DNA of 64,000 nt from Hyphomicrobiales bacterium (lineage in GTDB: Bacteria > Pseudomonadota > Alphaproteobacteria > Rhizobiales > Rhizobiaceae), in NCBI GenBank assembly GCA_900472605.1, contig UCJD01000037.1, positions 55,033 to 119,032 of the forward strand. Reading direction: 5' to 3'. The first letter of the stretch is position 1; the number at the start of each line of letters is the position of its first letter. A program made the position numbers and the translations under genes. The notes under the pieces are model-generated. The model did no database searches, was not told the DNA's origin, and was given only the letters and a program-made list of their open reading frames with translations. Positions 1 through 7,232 of the stretch are shown here, in pieces.

Positions 1-3
1 GAG

Positions 4-30
4 ATGCCCGGGCCAGCGCCCGGGCATTTT
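4..30 (+). terminator. Rho-independent terminator of an upstream plus-strand gene
   Basis: A perfect 10-bp stem (ATGCCCGGGC at 4-13 with GCCCGGGCAT at 18-27) closes a 4-nt loop and is followed by T residues on the plus strand. Read on the minus strand there is no U tail, so it most likely ends a plus-strand gene lying left of the window that converges on dnaQ. The T run overlaps the dnaQ stop codon. Confidence 0.75.
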
Positions 31-742
31 AGTTTGGGAGATCGTATTTCGCCCAGATGCCCTTCTGGCCGAGCTTGGCAATCAGCGCATCATGCTGTTC
101 GGCTTCGGTTTCACTGAGGCGCGGTGGAAGCGGTCGCGGCCGCTCAAGCGCGATCAGGACGATATCATCATCGCTATCGTTGCGTTCCGATGCGCCGTTG
201 TTCTGCGCCACGCCGAGGCCAAGCGCCGTCTGGCGACCACCGATCATCTCGATATAGACTTCGGCAAGCAGTTCGGAGTCGAGTAAGGCGCCGTGCTTGG
301 CGCGATGGGAGTTGTCGATCCCATAGCGGCGGCACAGCGCATCGAGCGAGTTCGGACCCATCGGATGCTTGCGCCGGGCCATCGACAACGTATCGATGAC
401 ATTTTCGGGAGAGATTGGCGGCAAAGAAAGCCGCGCCAACTCGGCATTGATGAAGCCCATGTCGAAGGTGGCGTTATGGGCGATCCACTTGCCTTCGCCG
501 AAGAAGTCGAGGATCTCCTGGGCTACAGCCGCGAAAGGCTGCTTGTCCTTCAGGAACTCGTCGGTGATGCCGTGAACGGCAAGCGCGTCCGGATGGACCT
601 TCTGGTCGACCGGATTGATGTAGATGTGCAGCGTCTTTCCCGTCGGAAAGTGATTGAAGAGTTCGATGCCGCCGATTTCGATGATGCGATCCGTGCGGTT
701 ATCAAGCCCGGTGGTTTCCGTATCGAAAATGATTTCACGCAT
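29..742 (-). CDS. dnaQ: DNA polymerase III epsilon subunit (3'-5' proofreading exonuclease)
   Basis: The 237-residue product is a DEDDh exonuclease that removes misincorporated bases as part of the replicative polymerase core. All three exonuclease motifs are visible: FDTETTG with Asp7 and Glu9 (Exo I), HNATFD with Asp94 (Exo II), and His150 with Asp155 in KHGALLD (Exo III). The length fits the family (about 230-245). It is the last gene of the minus-strand run ppsR-maf-aroE-coaE-dnaQ and overlaps the end of coaE by 8 bp, so translation is probably coupled. In the E. coli enzyme the C-terminal tail binds the alpha subunit; here the tail ends in a WAKYDLPN-like segment. Confidence 0.97.
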   Translation of the reverse strand: MREIIFDTETTGLDNRTDRIIEIGGIELFNHFPTGKTLHIYINPVDQKVHPDALAVHGITDEFLKDKQPFAAVAQEILDFFGEGKWIAHNATFDMGFINAELARLSLPPISPENVIDTLSMARRKHPMGPNSLDALCRRYGIDNSHRAKHGALLDSELLAEVYIEMIGGRQTALGLGVAQNNGASERNDSDDDIVLIALERPRPLPPRLSETEAEQHDALIAKLGQKGIWAKYDLPN

Positions 743-1346
743 TCGGGAAATCTCCGTTCGCTATCCGCTGTCTGAGGTCCGCGACAATGGCGCCGACCTG
801 CTCTCTGGCCTGATCGATGCCGTGGCCGGTATCGATCACATAATCCGCGCGCCGGCGCTTTTCAGCGTCGGGTGTCTGGCGCGAGAGAATCATGTTGAAT
901 TTCTCTTCCGTCATGTTCGGACGTGCAAGTACCCGTTGGCGCTGAATCTGTGGATCACAGCTGACCACGACGATGACATCGACGCGATCGGCCGCACCAC
1001 TCTCGAAAAGCAGCGGTATGTCGAGAAGGACCATCGATGTGCCCTTCCCGCGTTGCACGTCGAGAAACATCGCCTCGCGCTCGCGCACGAGAGGATGAAC
1101 GATCTGCTCCAGTTGCTTGAAACCTTCGGGGCGCGACGCGAGCTGCAGACCCAATTCCTGGCGATCGACCGTGCCGTTCTTCACCGAGCCGGGAAAAGCC
1201 GCATCGATGAGCGGCGCCGCGGCACCCGCATAAAGATCATGGACGACCGCGTCGGCATCATTGACCGGCAGGCCAGCATCGGCAAACAGCTTTGCCGTGG
1301 TCGACTTGCCCATCCCGATCGAGCCGGTCAGTCCGATTTTCAGCAT
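735..1346 (-). CDS. coaE: Dephospho-CoA kinase
   Basis: This enzyme phosphorylates the ribose 3'-hydroxyl of dephospho-CoA, the last step of coenzyme A synthesis. The 203-residue product begins with MLKIGLTGSIGMGKST, an N-terminal P-loop at residues 8-16 typical of CoaE, followed by the NDAD segment that binds substrate and a central LLDIPLLFE motif. I chose the ATG at 1346 over a TTG one codon upstream because homologues begin MLKIGLTG. The start shares one base with the aroE stop codon (TGATG), and the 3' end overlaps dnaQ by 8 bp, so the genes are almost certainly one transcript. Confidence 0.95.
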   Translation of the reverse strand: MLKIGLTGSIGMGKSTTAKLFADAGLPVNDADAVVHDLYAGAAAPLIDAAFPGSVKNGTVDRQELGLQLASRPEGFKQLEQIVHPLVREREAMFLDVQRGKGTSMVLLDIPLLFESGAADRVDVIVVVSCDPQIQRQRVLARPNMTEEKFNMILSRQTPDAEKRRRADYVIDTGHGIDQAREQVGAIVADLRQRIANGDFPNA

Positions 1347-2203
1347 CAATGCTTTTCCATATCCGCGATGATCAGAGCGCGCAGCGTGTCATCGACGACG
1401 GGCCGCTTGCCGAACCACGTCTCGAAACCGGGTACCGCCTGGTGCAGCAACATACCTAAACCATCGACCGTCGCGAAACCCTGTTCCTCAGCCTGCGCAA
1501 GAATGGGTGTCTTCAGAGGTACATAGACGATATCCGTGACGACGGCATCCGAGTGCAACGGCGAGAAGTCGATATCGGGCGCGATTTCACCTTCCATACC
1601 GAGCGAGGTAGTGTTGATAAAGAGGCCAGCACCTTTCATCACTTCGGAAAGAGCCGTCATCGGATGCGGACGCACGGCTTCTCCGAAGCGATCCGCGAGT
1701 TCAACCGCGCGGGCGACGGTACGATTGACGAGGTGAATCTCCTTGATACCGCGATCGCGAACGGCTTGGATAACGGCACGACTGGCGCCGCCGGCACCCA
1801 GGATGACTGCCGATCGCACCTTGTCCCAGCCGGGATGGCGCTCATCAAGATTTGCGGTAAAGCCGCGGCCATCGGTGTTCGTGGCCTTCAGCCTGCCGTC
1901 CTCGAGCCAGAGCGTGTTGGAGGCGCCAAGCTCCCGCGAGAGATCGTCCGGTTCGTCAGCCAGCTTGAACGCCATCTCCTTGTGCGGGATCGTTACATTG
2001 CCGCCGACAAGGCCCGAAGCGCCTGATTTCAAGGATTGGATGAAAGCCGGAAAGTCGTCCGGCGCAACTTCATGAGTGCGGTAGCTTCCCTCAAGAGACA
2101 GGAACTTCAGCCAGTATCCGTGGATGATCGGCGAGCGCGAATGCTTGACGGGAAAGCCGGTGACGAAAGCACGCGGGCCAATTGTTTCACGTGAATCATC
2201 CAT
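1346..2203 (-). CDS. aroE: Shikimate dehydrogenase (NADP+)
   Basis: AroE reduces 3-dehydroshikimate to shikimate in aromatic amino acid synthesis. The 285-residue product shows the shikimate-binding SRSP (about residues 22-25), NVTIPHKE with the catalytic Lys75, TNTDGRGF, and the nucleotide-binding LGAGGASRAV. An ATG at 2203 is preferred; an in-frame GTG lies three codons upstream. The start overlaps the end of maf by 8 bp. A parS-like site (2183-2198) falls inside codons 3-7 and is read as D-S-R-E-T, so the N-terminal residues may be dictated by the DNA site rather than by enzyme needs. Confidence 0.95.
   Translation of the reverse strand: MDDSRETIGPRAFVTGFPVKHSRSPIIHGYWLKFLSLEGSYRTHEVAPDDFPAFIQSLKSGASGLVGGNVTIPHKEMAFKLADEPDDLSRELGASNTLWLEDGRLKATNTDGRGFTANLDERHPGWDKVRSAVILGAGGASRAVIQAVRDRGIKEIHLVNRTVARAVELADRFGEAVRPHPMTALSEVMKGAGLFINTTSLGMEGEIAPDIDFSPLHSDAVVTDIVYVPLKTPILAQAEEQGFATVDGLGMLLHQAVPGFETWFGKRPVVDDTLRALIIADMEKH
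2183..2198. other. parS-like ParB-binding site (site 1), inside aroE
   Basis: TGTTTCACGTGAATCA matches the well-known 16-bp parS palindrome TGTTTCACGTGAAACA at 15 of 16 positions, and the central TTTCACGTGAA is intact. It lies at the 5' end of aroE, on the opposite side of the putative oriC from parAB, about 1.5 kb from the origin region. Binding by ParB is inferred from sequence only. Confidence 0.8.
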
Positions 2204-2795
2204 CGATCGCACCCAATTCTCTGAGTTTTTCCAGGAGCGGCAGCATCGGCAACCCCAATATGGTGAAGTAGTCGCCGTCGATTTTCGAAAACAGCTGCAG
2301 GCCCTCCCCTTCGAGCTGGTAGGCGCCGACGCTGCTCAAGGCACGCTCGCCAACCCGCTTCAGGTGCCTTTCGATGAAATCCGCGGTGAGTGGACGCATC
2401 GTCAGTTCGGCGCGCGAAACATGCTCCCAGATGATGTCGCCTTCATAAGCGAGCGCGACTGCGCTGTTCAGCCTGTGGGTCTGCGCCGACAGCGCGGCCA
2501 GATGGCCGGCTGCATCTTCCATGCTCTTCGGCTTGTGAAATGTGCGTTGGCCCAGGGACATGGTTTGATCCGAACCAATCACAATTGCGCCAAGAGAGCG
2601 ATCACTCACTTCTTTGGCTTTGGCCTTGGCCAGGACCAGCGCGATCGCATCCGGGGTTGCGCCACTCTGTTCGAGCGGCGCTTCGATTGCGCGCTCATCG
2701 ACCTTTGCCGGATGAGCCTCGAAGGACAGGCCGGCGTTTTCCATCAGCATGCGGCGGAAGGGGCTGGAAGAAGCGAGTATGAGTTTCGGTATCAT
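2196..2795 (-). CDS. Maf-family nucleoside triphosphate pyrophosphatase
   Basis: Maf proteins hydrolyse non-canonical or methylated NTPs to the monophosphate, a house-cleaning role that can also affect septation. The 199-residue product starts with the diagnostic LASSSPFRR segment (residues 7-15), then VDERAIEAP and the IGSDQT motif carrying the presumed catalytic Asp, then a ...VGAYQLEGEG.L segment where family members bind substrate. Length is normal. It sits between ppsR (34-bp gap) and aroE (8-bp overlap) on the minus strand. Substrate preference (YhdE-like dTTP/UTP or YceF-like m7GTP) cannot be decided by eye. Confidence 0.93.
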   Translation of the reverse strand: MIPKLILASSSPFRRMLMENAGLSFEAHPAKVDERAIEAPLEQSGATPDAIALVLAKAKAKEVSDRSLGAIVIGSDQTMSLGQRTFHKPKSMEDAAGHLAALSAQTHRLNSAVALAYEGDIIWEHVSRAELTMRPLTADFIERHLKRVGERALSSVGAYQLEGEGLQLFSKIDGDYFTILGLPMLPLLEKLRELGAIDG

Positions 2796-2829
2796 CTGTG
2801 CTCTCGGCGCGGTTGGCTAGGGGCAGCGC

Positions 2830-3651
2830 TTAGCGCAGCTTGGGACGCAGGGCAACGATTGCCGCCGCCGTCTCCTCGATGGAACGACGGGTCACGTCGA
2901 TGAGCGGCCAATTGTGCCGAGCGCAAAGCGAACGGGCATATTTCAACTCTTCCGATATCGCGGCACGATCGGTGTAGTCGCCCCTATCAAAGCCGGGCGT
3001 CGCGCCGAGGTCACGATTCTCACGGACCTGCGAGATGCGATCGGTGGTGGCGATCAGGCAGACGATGAGCGGCTTGCTCGCTTCGAAAAGAGCCTCCGGA
3101 AGTGGCACGCCATAGACGATCGGGATGTTGGCGGTCTTGATGCCACGGTTGGCGAGATAGATGCTGGTCGGTGTCTTCGATGTGCGGCTGATGCCGATGA
3201 TGACGACGTCCGCGTCATTATAATCATCTGGCATCTGGCCGTCGTCGTGGTCCATTGTGAAGTTCAGCGCTTCGATACGCGCGAAATATCCAGCGTTCAT
3301 GACATGCTGGGCACCGACTCGGCGGCGCGACGGCGCGCCGAGATAAATCTGAAACGCGTTGAGAACGGGTTCGAGAACATTGACCGAGGCCACGCCCATT
3401 TCAAGGCAACGTTCATCGATCAACGCCGCGAGCTCGCGATCCACGATCGTGTAAAGCACGATGCCCGGCTCGCCGTCGATCGCCTGCAGGACCGTCAGCA
3501 GCTGCTTTCGATTGCGGATCAACGGATAGACATGCTCGATCGGCTGCGCCGACTTGAATTGCGCCGATGCGGCGCGACCGGCCGAAATCAGCGTTTCACC
3601 CGTCGAGTCAGAAATGAGATGCAGATGGAAGAAGTTCGTACGGTTCTCCAC
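2830..3651 (-). CDS. ppsR: Pyruvate, phosphate dikinase regulatory protein (bifunctional kinase/pyrophosphorylase, DUF299)
   Basis: This family switches pyruvate phosphate dikinase or PEP synthase off and on by ADP-dependent phosphorylation and Pi-dependent dephosphorylation of a threonine. The 273-residue product opens with FHLHLISDSTGET and carries the family P-loop-like GISRTSKTPTS near residue 153, followed by a conserved NIPIVYGVPLP segment. It starts with GTG at 3651. In alphaproteobacteria a gene of this family is the classical left neighbour of the chromosomal origin opposite hemE, which is the arrangement here. It heads the minus-strand run leading to dnaQ. Confidence 0.93.
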   Translation of the reverse strand: MENRTNFFHLHLISDSTGETLISAGRAASAQFKSAQPIEHVYPLIRNRKQLLTVLQAIDGEPGIVLYTIVDRELAALIDERCLEMGVASVNVLEPVLNAFQIYLGAPSRRRVGAQHVMNAGYFARIEALNFTMDHDDGQMPDDYNDADVVIIGISRTSKTPTSIYLANRGIKTANIPIVYGVPLPEALFEASKPLIVCLIATTDRISQVRENRDLGATPGFDRGDYTDRAAISEELKYARSLCARHNWPLIDVTRRSIEETAAAIVALRPKLR

Positions 3652-4053
3652 GCTATTTTCCGCTGCCTGTTGAAAACACTGGATGACGGAGAGCTACGAG
3701 ACGCGCCGGGGGTTAGGCAAGGGAAAACATGCCTAGTTTTCCACATTTCGGATTCTTTGGACGCTTGGAAAGATGGCCTGTTGGTTTTGTGGAAAGCTTG
3801 CGGCATCTCCTCAGATAGCCACAGCTTGTCCACAGCTTAGCGATTTTTCGGAGGACCAATATCCTATTGAAATTATTTCCTATTTCTTGTCAGTTCTGCT
3901 TTTGACATCGAATTGCGTGATTTTCATCCCCTGCGGCTCGCGAAGCAGTGACAATTGGTATCGGCCGTGGATGGATTTTAATCCTTGATAGTCACCGACT
4001 CTAAGAAATAGAAACCTTAGATATATCTTTGATTTTTTATAGGGAAGAAGCGC
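3652..4053. other. Putative chromosomal replication origin (oriC), hemE-proximal
   Basis: This is the 402-bp non-coding gap between the divergent ppsR and hemE genes. It holds several 9-mers close to the DnaA box TTATCCACA: TTTTCCACA (3737-3745), TGTGGAAAG (3788-3796, minus-strand box), ATAGCCACA (3815-3823), TTGTCCACA (3826-3834, 8 of 9), and a weaker TGTTGAAAA (3668-3676). Immediately to the right, 3838-3915 and 4005-4045 are visibly AT-rich, as expected of an unwinding element. Two GANTC sites (3751-3755, 3997-4001), targets of the cell-cycle methylase CcrM, are present. In Caulobacter and rhizobia the origin lies beside hemE. The call is inferred from synteny plus motifs. Confidence 0.85.
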
Positions 4054-5088
4054 TTGAGTGAGATGCGCCGGACGATCATGCGAGTTCTGGACGGGGAAAC
4101 ATTGACCCCTCCCCCCATCTGGCTGATGCGGCAGGCGGGCAGATACCTGCCGGAGTATCGAGCGGTGAGAGCGAAGGCTGGAAGCTTCCTCGATCTCTGT
4201 TACACCCCGGATCATGCAGTCGAGGTCACACTGCAGCCGATCCGGCGTTATGGCTTCGATGCTGCCATCCTTTTCTCCGACATTCTCGTCATTCCCGATG
4301 CGATGACGCGCAACGTTCGTTTCACCGAAGGACATGGGCCGGAGATGGACCCTATCGACGTCGACGGTATCGAGGGTCTGGACGGCAGTCGCGTGTTGCA
4401 GCATCTGGAACCGGTGCTGGAGACCGTCCGACGTCTTCGGAGTAGTCTTCCCGCGGAAACCACGCTCCTCGGCTTCTGTGGGGCTCCCTGGACCGTTGCG
4501 ACCTACATGATCGCCGGTCATGGTACCCCCGATCAGGCCCCTGCCCGATTGTTCGCCTATCGGCATCCGAAGGCATTCGAAAAGCTGTTGATGTTGCTGG
4601 CTGATGTCTCTGCCGACTATCTGGTCGCGCAGATCGATGCTGGCGCCGATGCCGTGCAGATTTTCGATTCCTGGGCGGGCGTGCTGGGTGAACGCGAGTT
4701 CGAGGCGTTTGCCGTAAAGCCGGTGGCACGGATGATCACCTCGATCAAGGCGCGGCGTCCGAATGCCAAGATCATCGCCTTTGCGAAGGGCGCCGGCTAC
4801 CTACTGAAGAGCTACCGCCAGAAGACGAAAGCCGATGCGATCGGCCTTGATTGGTCGGTTCCACTCGACTTTGCAGCCGAGCTGCAGAAGGATGGCCCGG
4901 TACAGGGAAACCTCGACCCAATGCGGATGGTTGCTGGCGGAGCAGCGCTGGAAGAGGGTATCGACGACATCCTGCAGCGATTGGGGAATGGTCCGCTGAT
5001 CTTCAATCTCGGACATGGAATTACCCCACAGGCCGATCCCGAAAATGTTCGACTGCTTGTCGAGCGTGTTCGCGGCGGAAGGGTTTGA
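4054..5088 (+). CDS. hemE: Uroporphyrinogen decarboxylase
   Basis: HemE removes four acetate carboxyls from uroporphyrinogen III to give coproporphyrinogen III in haem synthesis. The 344-residue product carries the N-terminal signature PPIWLMRQAGRYLPEYR (about 24-40) and the second signature GFCGAPWTVATYM. A TTG at 4054 gives MSEMRRTIM, matching the usual rhizobial N-terminus, and AGGGA at 4041-4045 lies 8 bases before it; an ATG at 4063 is the alternative. hemJ follows after 2 bp. A possible promoter CTTGAT-N17-AATAGA sits in the oriC gap. Confidence 0.97.
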   Translation: MSEMRRTIMRVLDGETLTPPPIWLMRQAGRYLPEYRAVRAKAGSFLDLCYTPDHAVEVTLQPIRRYGFDAAILFSDILVIPDAMTRNVRFTEGHGPEMDPIDVDGIEGLDGSRVLQHLEPVLETVRRLRSSLPAETTLLGFCGAPWTVATYMIAGHGTPDQAPARLFAYRHPKAFEKLLMLLADVSADYLVAQIDAGADAVQIFDSWAGVLGEREFEAFAVKPVARMITSIKARRPNAKIIAFAKGAGYLLKSYRQKTKADAIGLDWSVPLDFAAELQKDGPVQGNLDPMRMVAGGAALEEGIDDILQRLGNGPLIFNLGHGITPQADPENVRLLVERVRGGRV

Positions 5089-5090
5089 CC

Positions 5091-5627
5091 ATGGAACGCC
5101 AGATCGACGCGAGACCCGGTTCCTATGCGCGCCGGCGCGCTTTTATCGCTATCGCGTTCTTTGTCGCGCTGGCGGTCGGTCTCTTCGTCTGGAATCCCGA
5201 TACGCTTTACCTCTGGATCAAGGCGCTTCACATCATCGCCGTGATTTCGTGGATGGCCGGGCTGTTCTACATGCCGCGATTGTTCATTTACCACACCGAC
5301 GCCGAACCCGGCTCGGTGCAGTCGGAAACGTTCAAGGTCATGGAACGCCGTCTGCTGAAGGTGATCATGAACCCGGCGATGATGCTGACCTGGATCTTCG
5401 GGCTTTATCTGTCGTGGTCGGTCTATGGCTTCCAGGGCGGGTGGCTGCATGCGAAGATCGGACTTGTCGTTCTGTTGACCGGCGTGCACGTGTTTTTCAG
5501 CCGCGCGGCGAAAGCATTCGAGCGCGATGAGAACCGGCGTTCGGCTCGCTACTGGCGCTTCATGAACGAGGCGCCGACCGCTTTGATGATTGCGATCGTC
5601 ATCCTCGTGGTCGTCAAGCCATTTTGA
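5091..5627 (+). CDS. hemJ: Protoporphyrinogen IX oxidase HemJ
   Basis: HemJ is the membrane-embedded protoporphyrinogen oxidase used by most alphaproteobacteria instead of HemG/HemY. The 178-residue product has four to five hydrophobic helices and the conserved segment LWIKALHIIAVISWMAGLFY containing the family His (residue 47), then MPRLFIYH and, before the third helix, RRLLKVIMNPAM. The ATG at 5091 begins two bases after the hemE stop, so it is translationally linked to hemE and catalyses a later step of the same pathway. Confidence 0.93.
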   Translation: MERQIDARPGSYARRRAFIAIAFFVALAVGLFVWNPDTLYLWIKALHIIAVISWMAGLFYMPRLFIYHTDAEPGSVQSETFKVMERRLLKVIMNPAMMLTWIFGLYLSWSVYGFQGGWLHAKIGLVVLLTGVHVFFSRAAKAFERDENRRSARYWRFMNEAPTALMIAIVILVVVKPF

Positions 5628-5673
5628 CGCAGCCCCGACGACAGGTTAAATTTGCTTCATTTTAAGCAGCCCC

Positions 5674-5702
5674 CTTGCGGCGGCGGACGTGACTCGCTAT
5701 TT
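5674..5702 (+). promoter_or_regulatory. Candidate sigma-70 promoter of rho
   Basis: CTTGCG (5674-5679) and CTATTT (5697-5702) are separated by exactly 17 bp and resemble the rhizobial housekeeping consensus CTTGAC-N17-CTATAT. The site is in the 195-bp gap between hemJ and rho, leaving a leader of about 115 nt before the rho ATG. A long leader would fit autogenous control of rho, but I see no obvious conserved element in it. Confidence 0.5.
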
Positions 5703-5822
5703 TCCGTCCACCTCATCCTTGTGGCATGTATGTAAAGCTCGATCGTCTGCGAGTTCCTCGCAGGACCGGTTACTGTCTCGACATTGCCTTTTCCCTCAAA
5801 ATTATAGAGTAATGGACACTTC

Positions 5823-7088
5823 ATGTCTGAAATGAAGCTTCAGGAACTTAAGAGTAAATCCCCGACCGATCTTCTGGCGTTCGCCGAATCGCTCGAGGTC
5901 GAGAATGCCAGCACGATGCGCAAGCAAGAGCTGATGTTCGCGATACTCAAGGTTCTTGCCAGCCAGGACGTCGAGATCATTGGCGAAGGCGTGGTGGAAG
6001 TTCTGCAGGACGGCTTCGGCTTCCTGCGTTCCGCGAACGCCAACTATCTCCCCGGTCCCGACGACATCTACATCTCCCCTTCCCAGATCCGCCGCTTCTC
6101 GCTGAAGACAGGCGATACGGTGGAAGGACCCATCCGCGGGCCGAAGGAAGGCGAGCGCTATTTCGCGCTGCTGAAGGTCAACACGATCAACTTCGACGAC
6201 CCGGAAAAGATCCGTCACAAGGTTCACTTCGACAACCTGACGCCGCTCTATCCGAACGAGCGCTTCAAGATGGAACTCGAGATTCCTACCAACAAGGATC
6301 TCTCGTCGCGCGTCATCGATCTGGTCGCGCCGCTTGGCAAGGGCCAGCGTGGTCTCATCGTCGCGCCGCCGCGCACCGGTAAGACGGTTCTCTTGCAGAA
6401 CATCGCTCACTCGATCACCGCCAACCATCCGGAATGCTATCTCATCGTTCTCCTGATCGACGAACGTCCGGAAGAAGTGACGGACATGCAACGTTCCGTG
6501 AAGGGCGAAGTCGTGTCCTCGACCTTCGACGAACCGGCAACCCGCCACGTCCAAGTCGCCGAAATGGTCATCGAGAAAGCCAAGCGTCTCGTCGAACATG
6601 GTCGTGACGTGGTGATCCTTCTCGATTCGATCACGCGCCTTGGCCGCGCCTACAACACGGTCGTTCCTTCTTCCGGTAAGGTTTTGACAGGTGGCGTTGA
6701 CGCCAACGCGTTGCAGCGCCCCAAGCGCTTCTTCGGTGCTGCTCGTAACATCGAGGAAGGCGGCTCGCTGACCATCATTGCGACCGCGCTGATCGATACG
6801 GGCAGCCGTATGGACGAAGTCATCTTCGAAGAATTCAAGGGTACCGGTAACTCCGAAATCGTTCTCGATCGCAAGGTCGCCGACAAGCGCATCTTCCCGT
6901 CCATGGACATTCTCAAGTCCGGTACGCGTAAGGAAGACCTGCTTGTTCCACGCCAGGATCTGCAGAAGATCTTCGTTCTCCGCCGCATCCTTGCCCCGAT
7001 GGGCACGACCGACGCGATCGAGTTCCTCATCGACAAGCTGAAGCAGACGAAGAGCAATTCTGATTTCTTCGAATCGATGAACACCTGA
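5823..7088 (+). CDS. rho: Transcription termination factor Rho
   Basis: Rho is the hexameric RNA helicase that terminates untranslated transcripts. The 421-residue product has the N-terminal Rho domain beginning MSEMKLQELKSKSPTDLLAF, the RNA-binding cold-shock-like domain with DGFGFLRS and YISPSQIRRF, the Walker A GKGQRGLIVAPPRTGKT near residue 180, Walker B VILLDSITRLGRAYN, and the Q/R-loop segment. Length matches alphaproteobacterial Rho. A canonical intrinsic terminator follows at 7116. Rho next to hemE and mnmE is the usual alphaproteobacterial origin-proximal order. Confidence 0.98.
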   Translation: MSEMKLQELKSKSPTDLLAFAESLEVENASTMRKQELMFAILKVLASQDVEIIGEGVVEVLQDGFGFLRSANANYLPGPDDIYISPSQIRRFSLKTGDTVEGPIRGPKEGERYFALLKVNTINFDDPEKIRHKVHFDNLTPLYPNERFKMELEIPTNKDLSSRVIDLVAPLGKGQRGLIVAPPRTGKTVLLQNIAHSITANHPECYLIVLLIDERPEEVTDMQRSVKGEVVSSTFDEPATRHVQVAEMVIEKAKRLVEHGRDVVILLDSITRLGRAYNTVVPSSGKVLTGGVDANALQRPKRFFGAARNIEEGGSLTIIATALIDTGSRMDEVIFEEFKGTGNSEIVLDRKVADKRIFPSMDILKSGTRKEDLLVPRQDLQKIFVLRRILAPMGTTDAIEFLIDKLKQTKSNSDFFESMNT

Positions 7089-7115
7089 TTTATCCTTAGC
7101 CGGATTCCATAAATC

Positions 7116-7147
7116 AAAGCCGGCCGCTACCTTGGCCGGCTTTTCTG
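7116..7147 (+). terminator. Intrinsic terminator after rho
   Basis: A 10-bp perfect stem (AAAGCCGGCC 7116-7125 with GGCCGGCTTT 7134-7143) with an 8-nt loop is followed by TTTTCTGTTT. It separates rho from mnmE. Confidence 0.9.
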
Positions 7148-7232
7148 TTTCTACATACCTGTTTAAATGACCATCGCTCCTTTCCAAAATGGGAACTGAT
7201 CGATTCGGTATCGTACCAATTGGAGTGTATCC

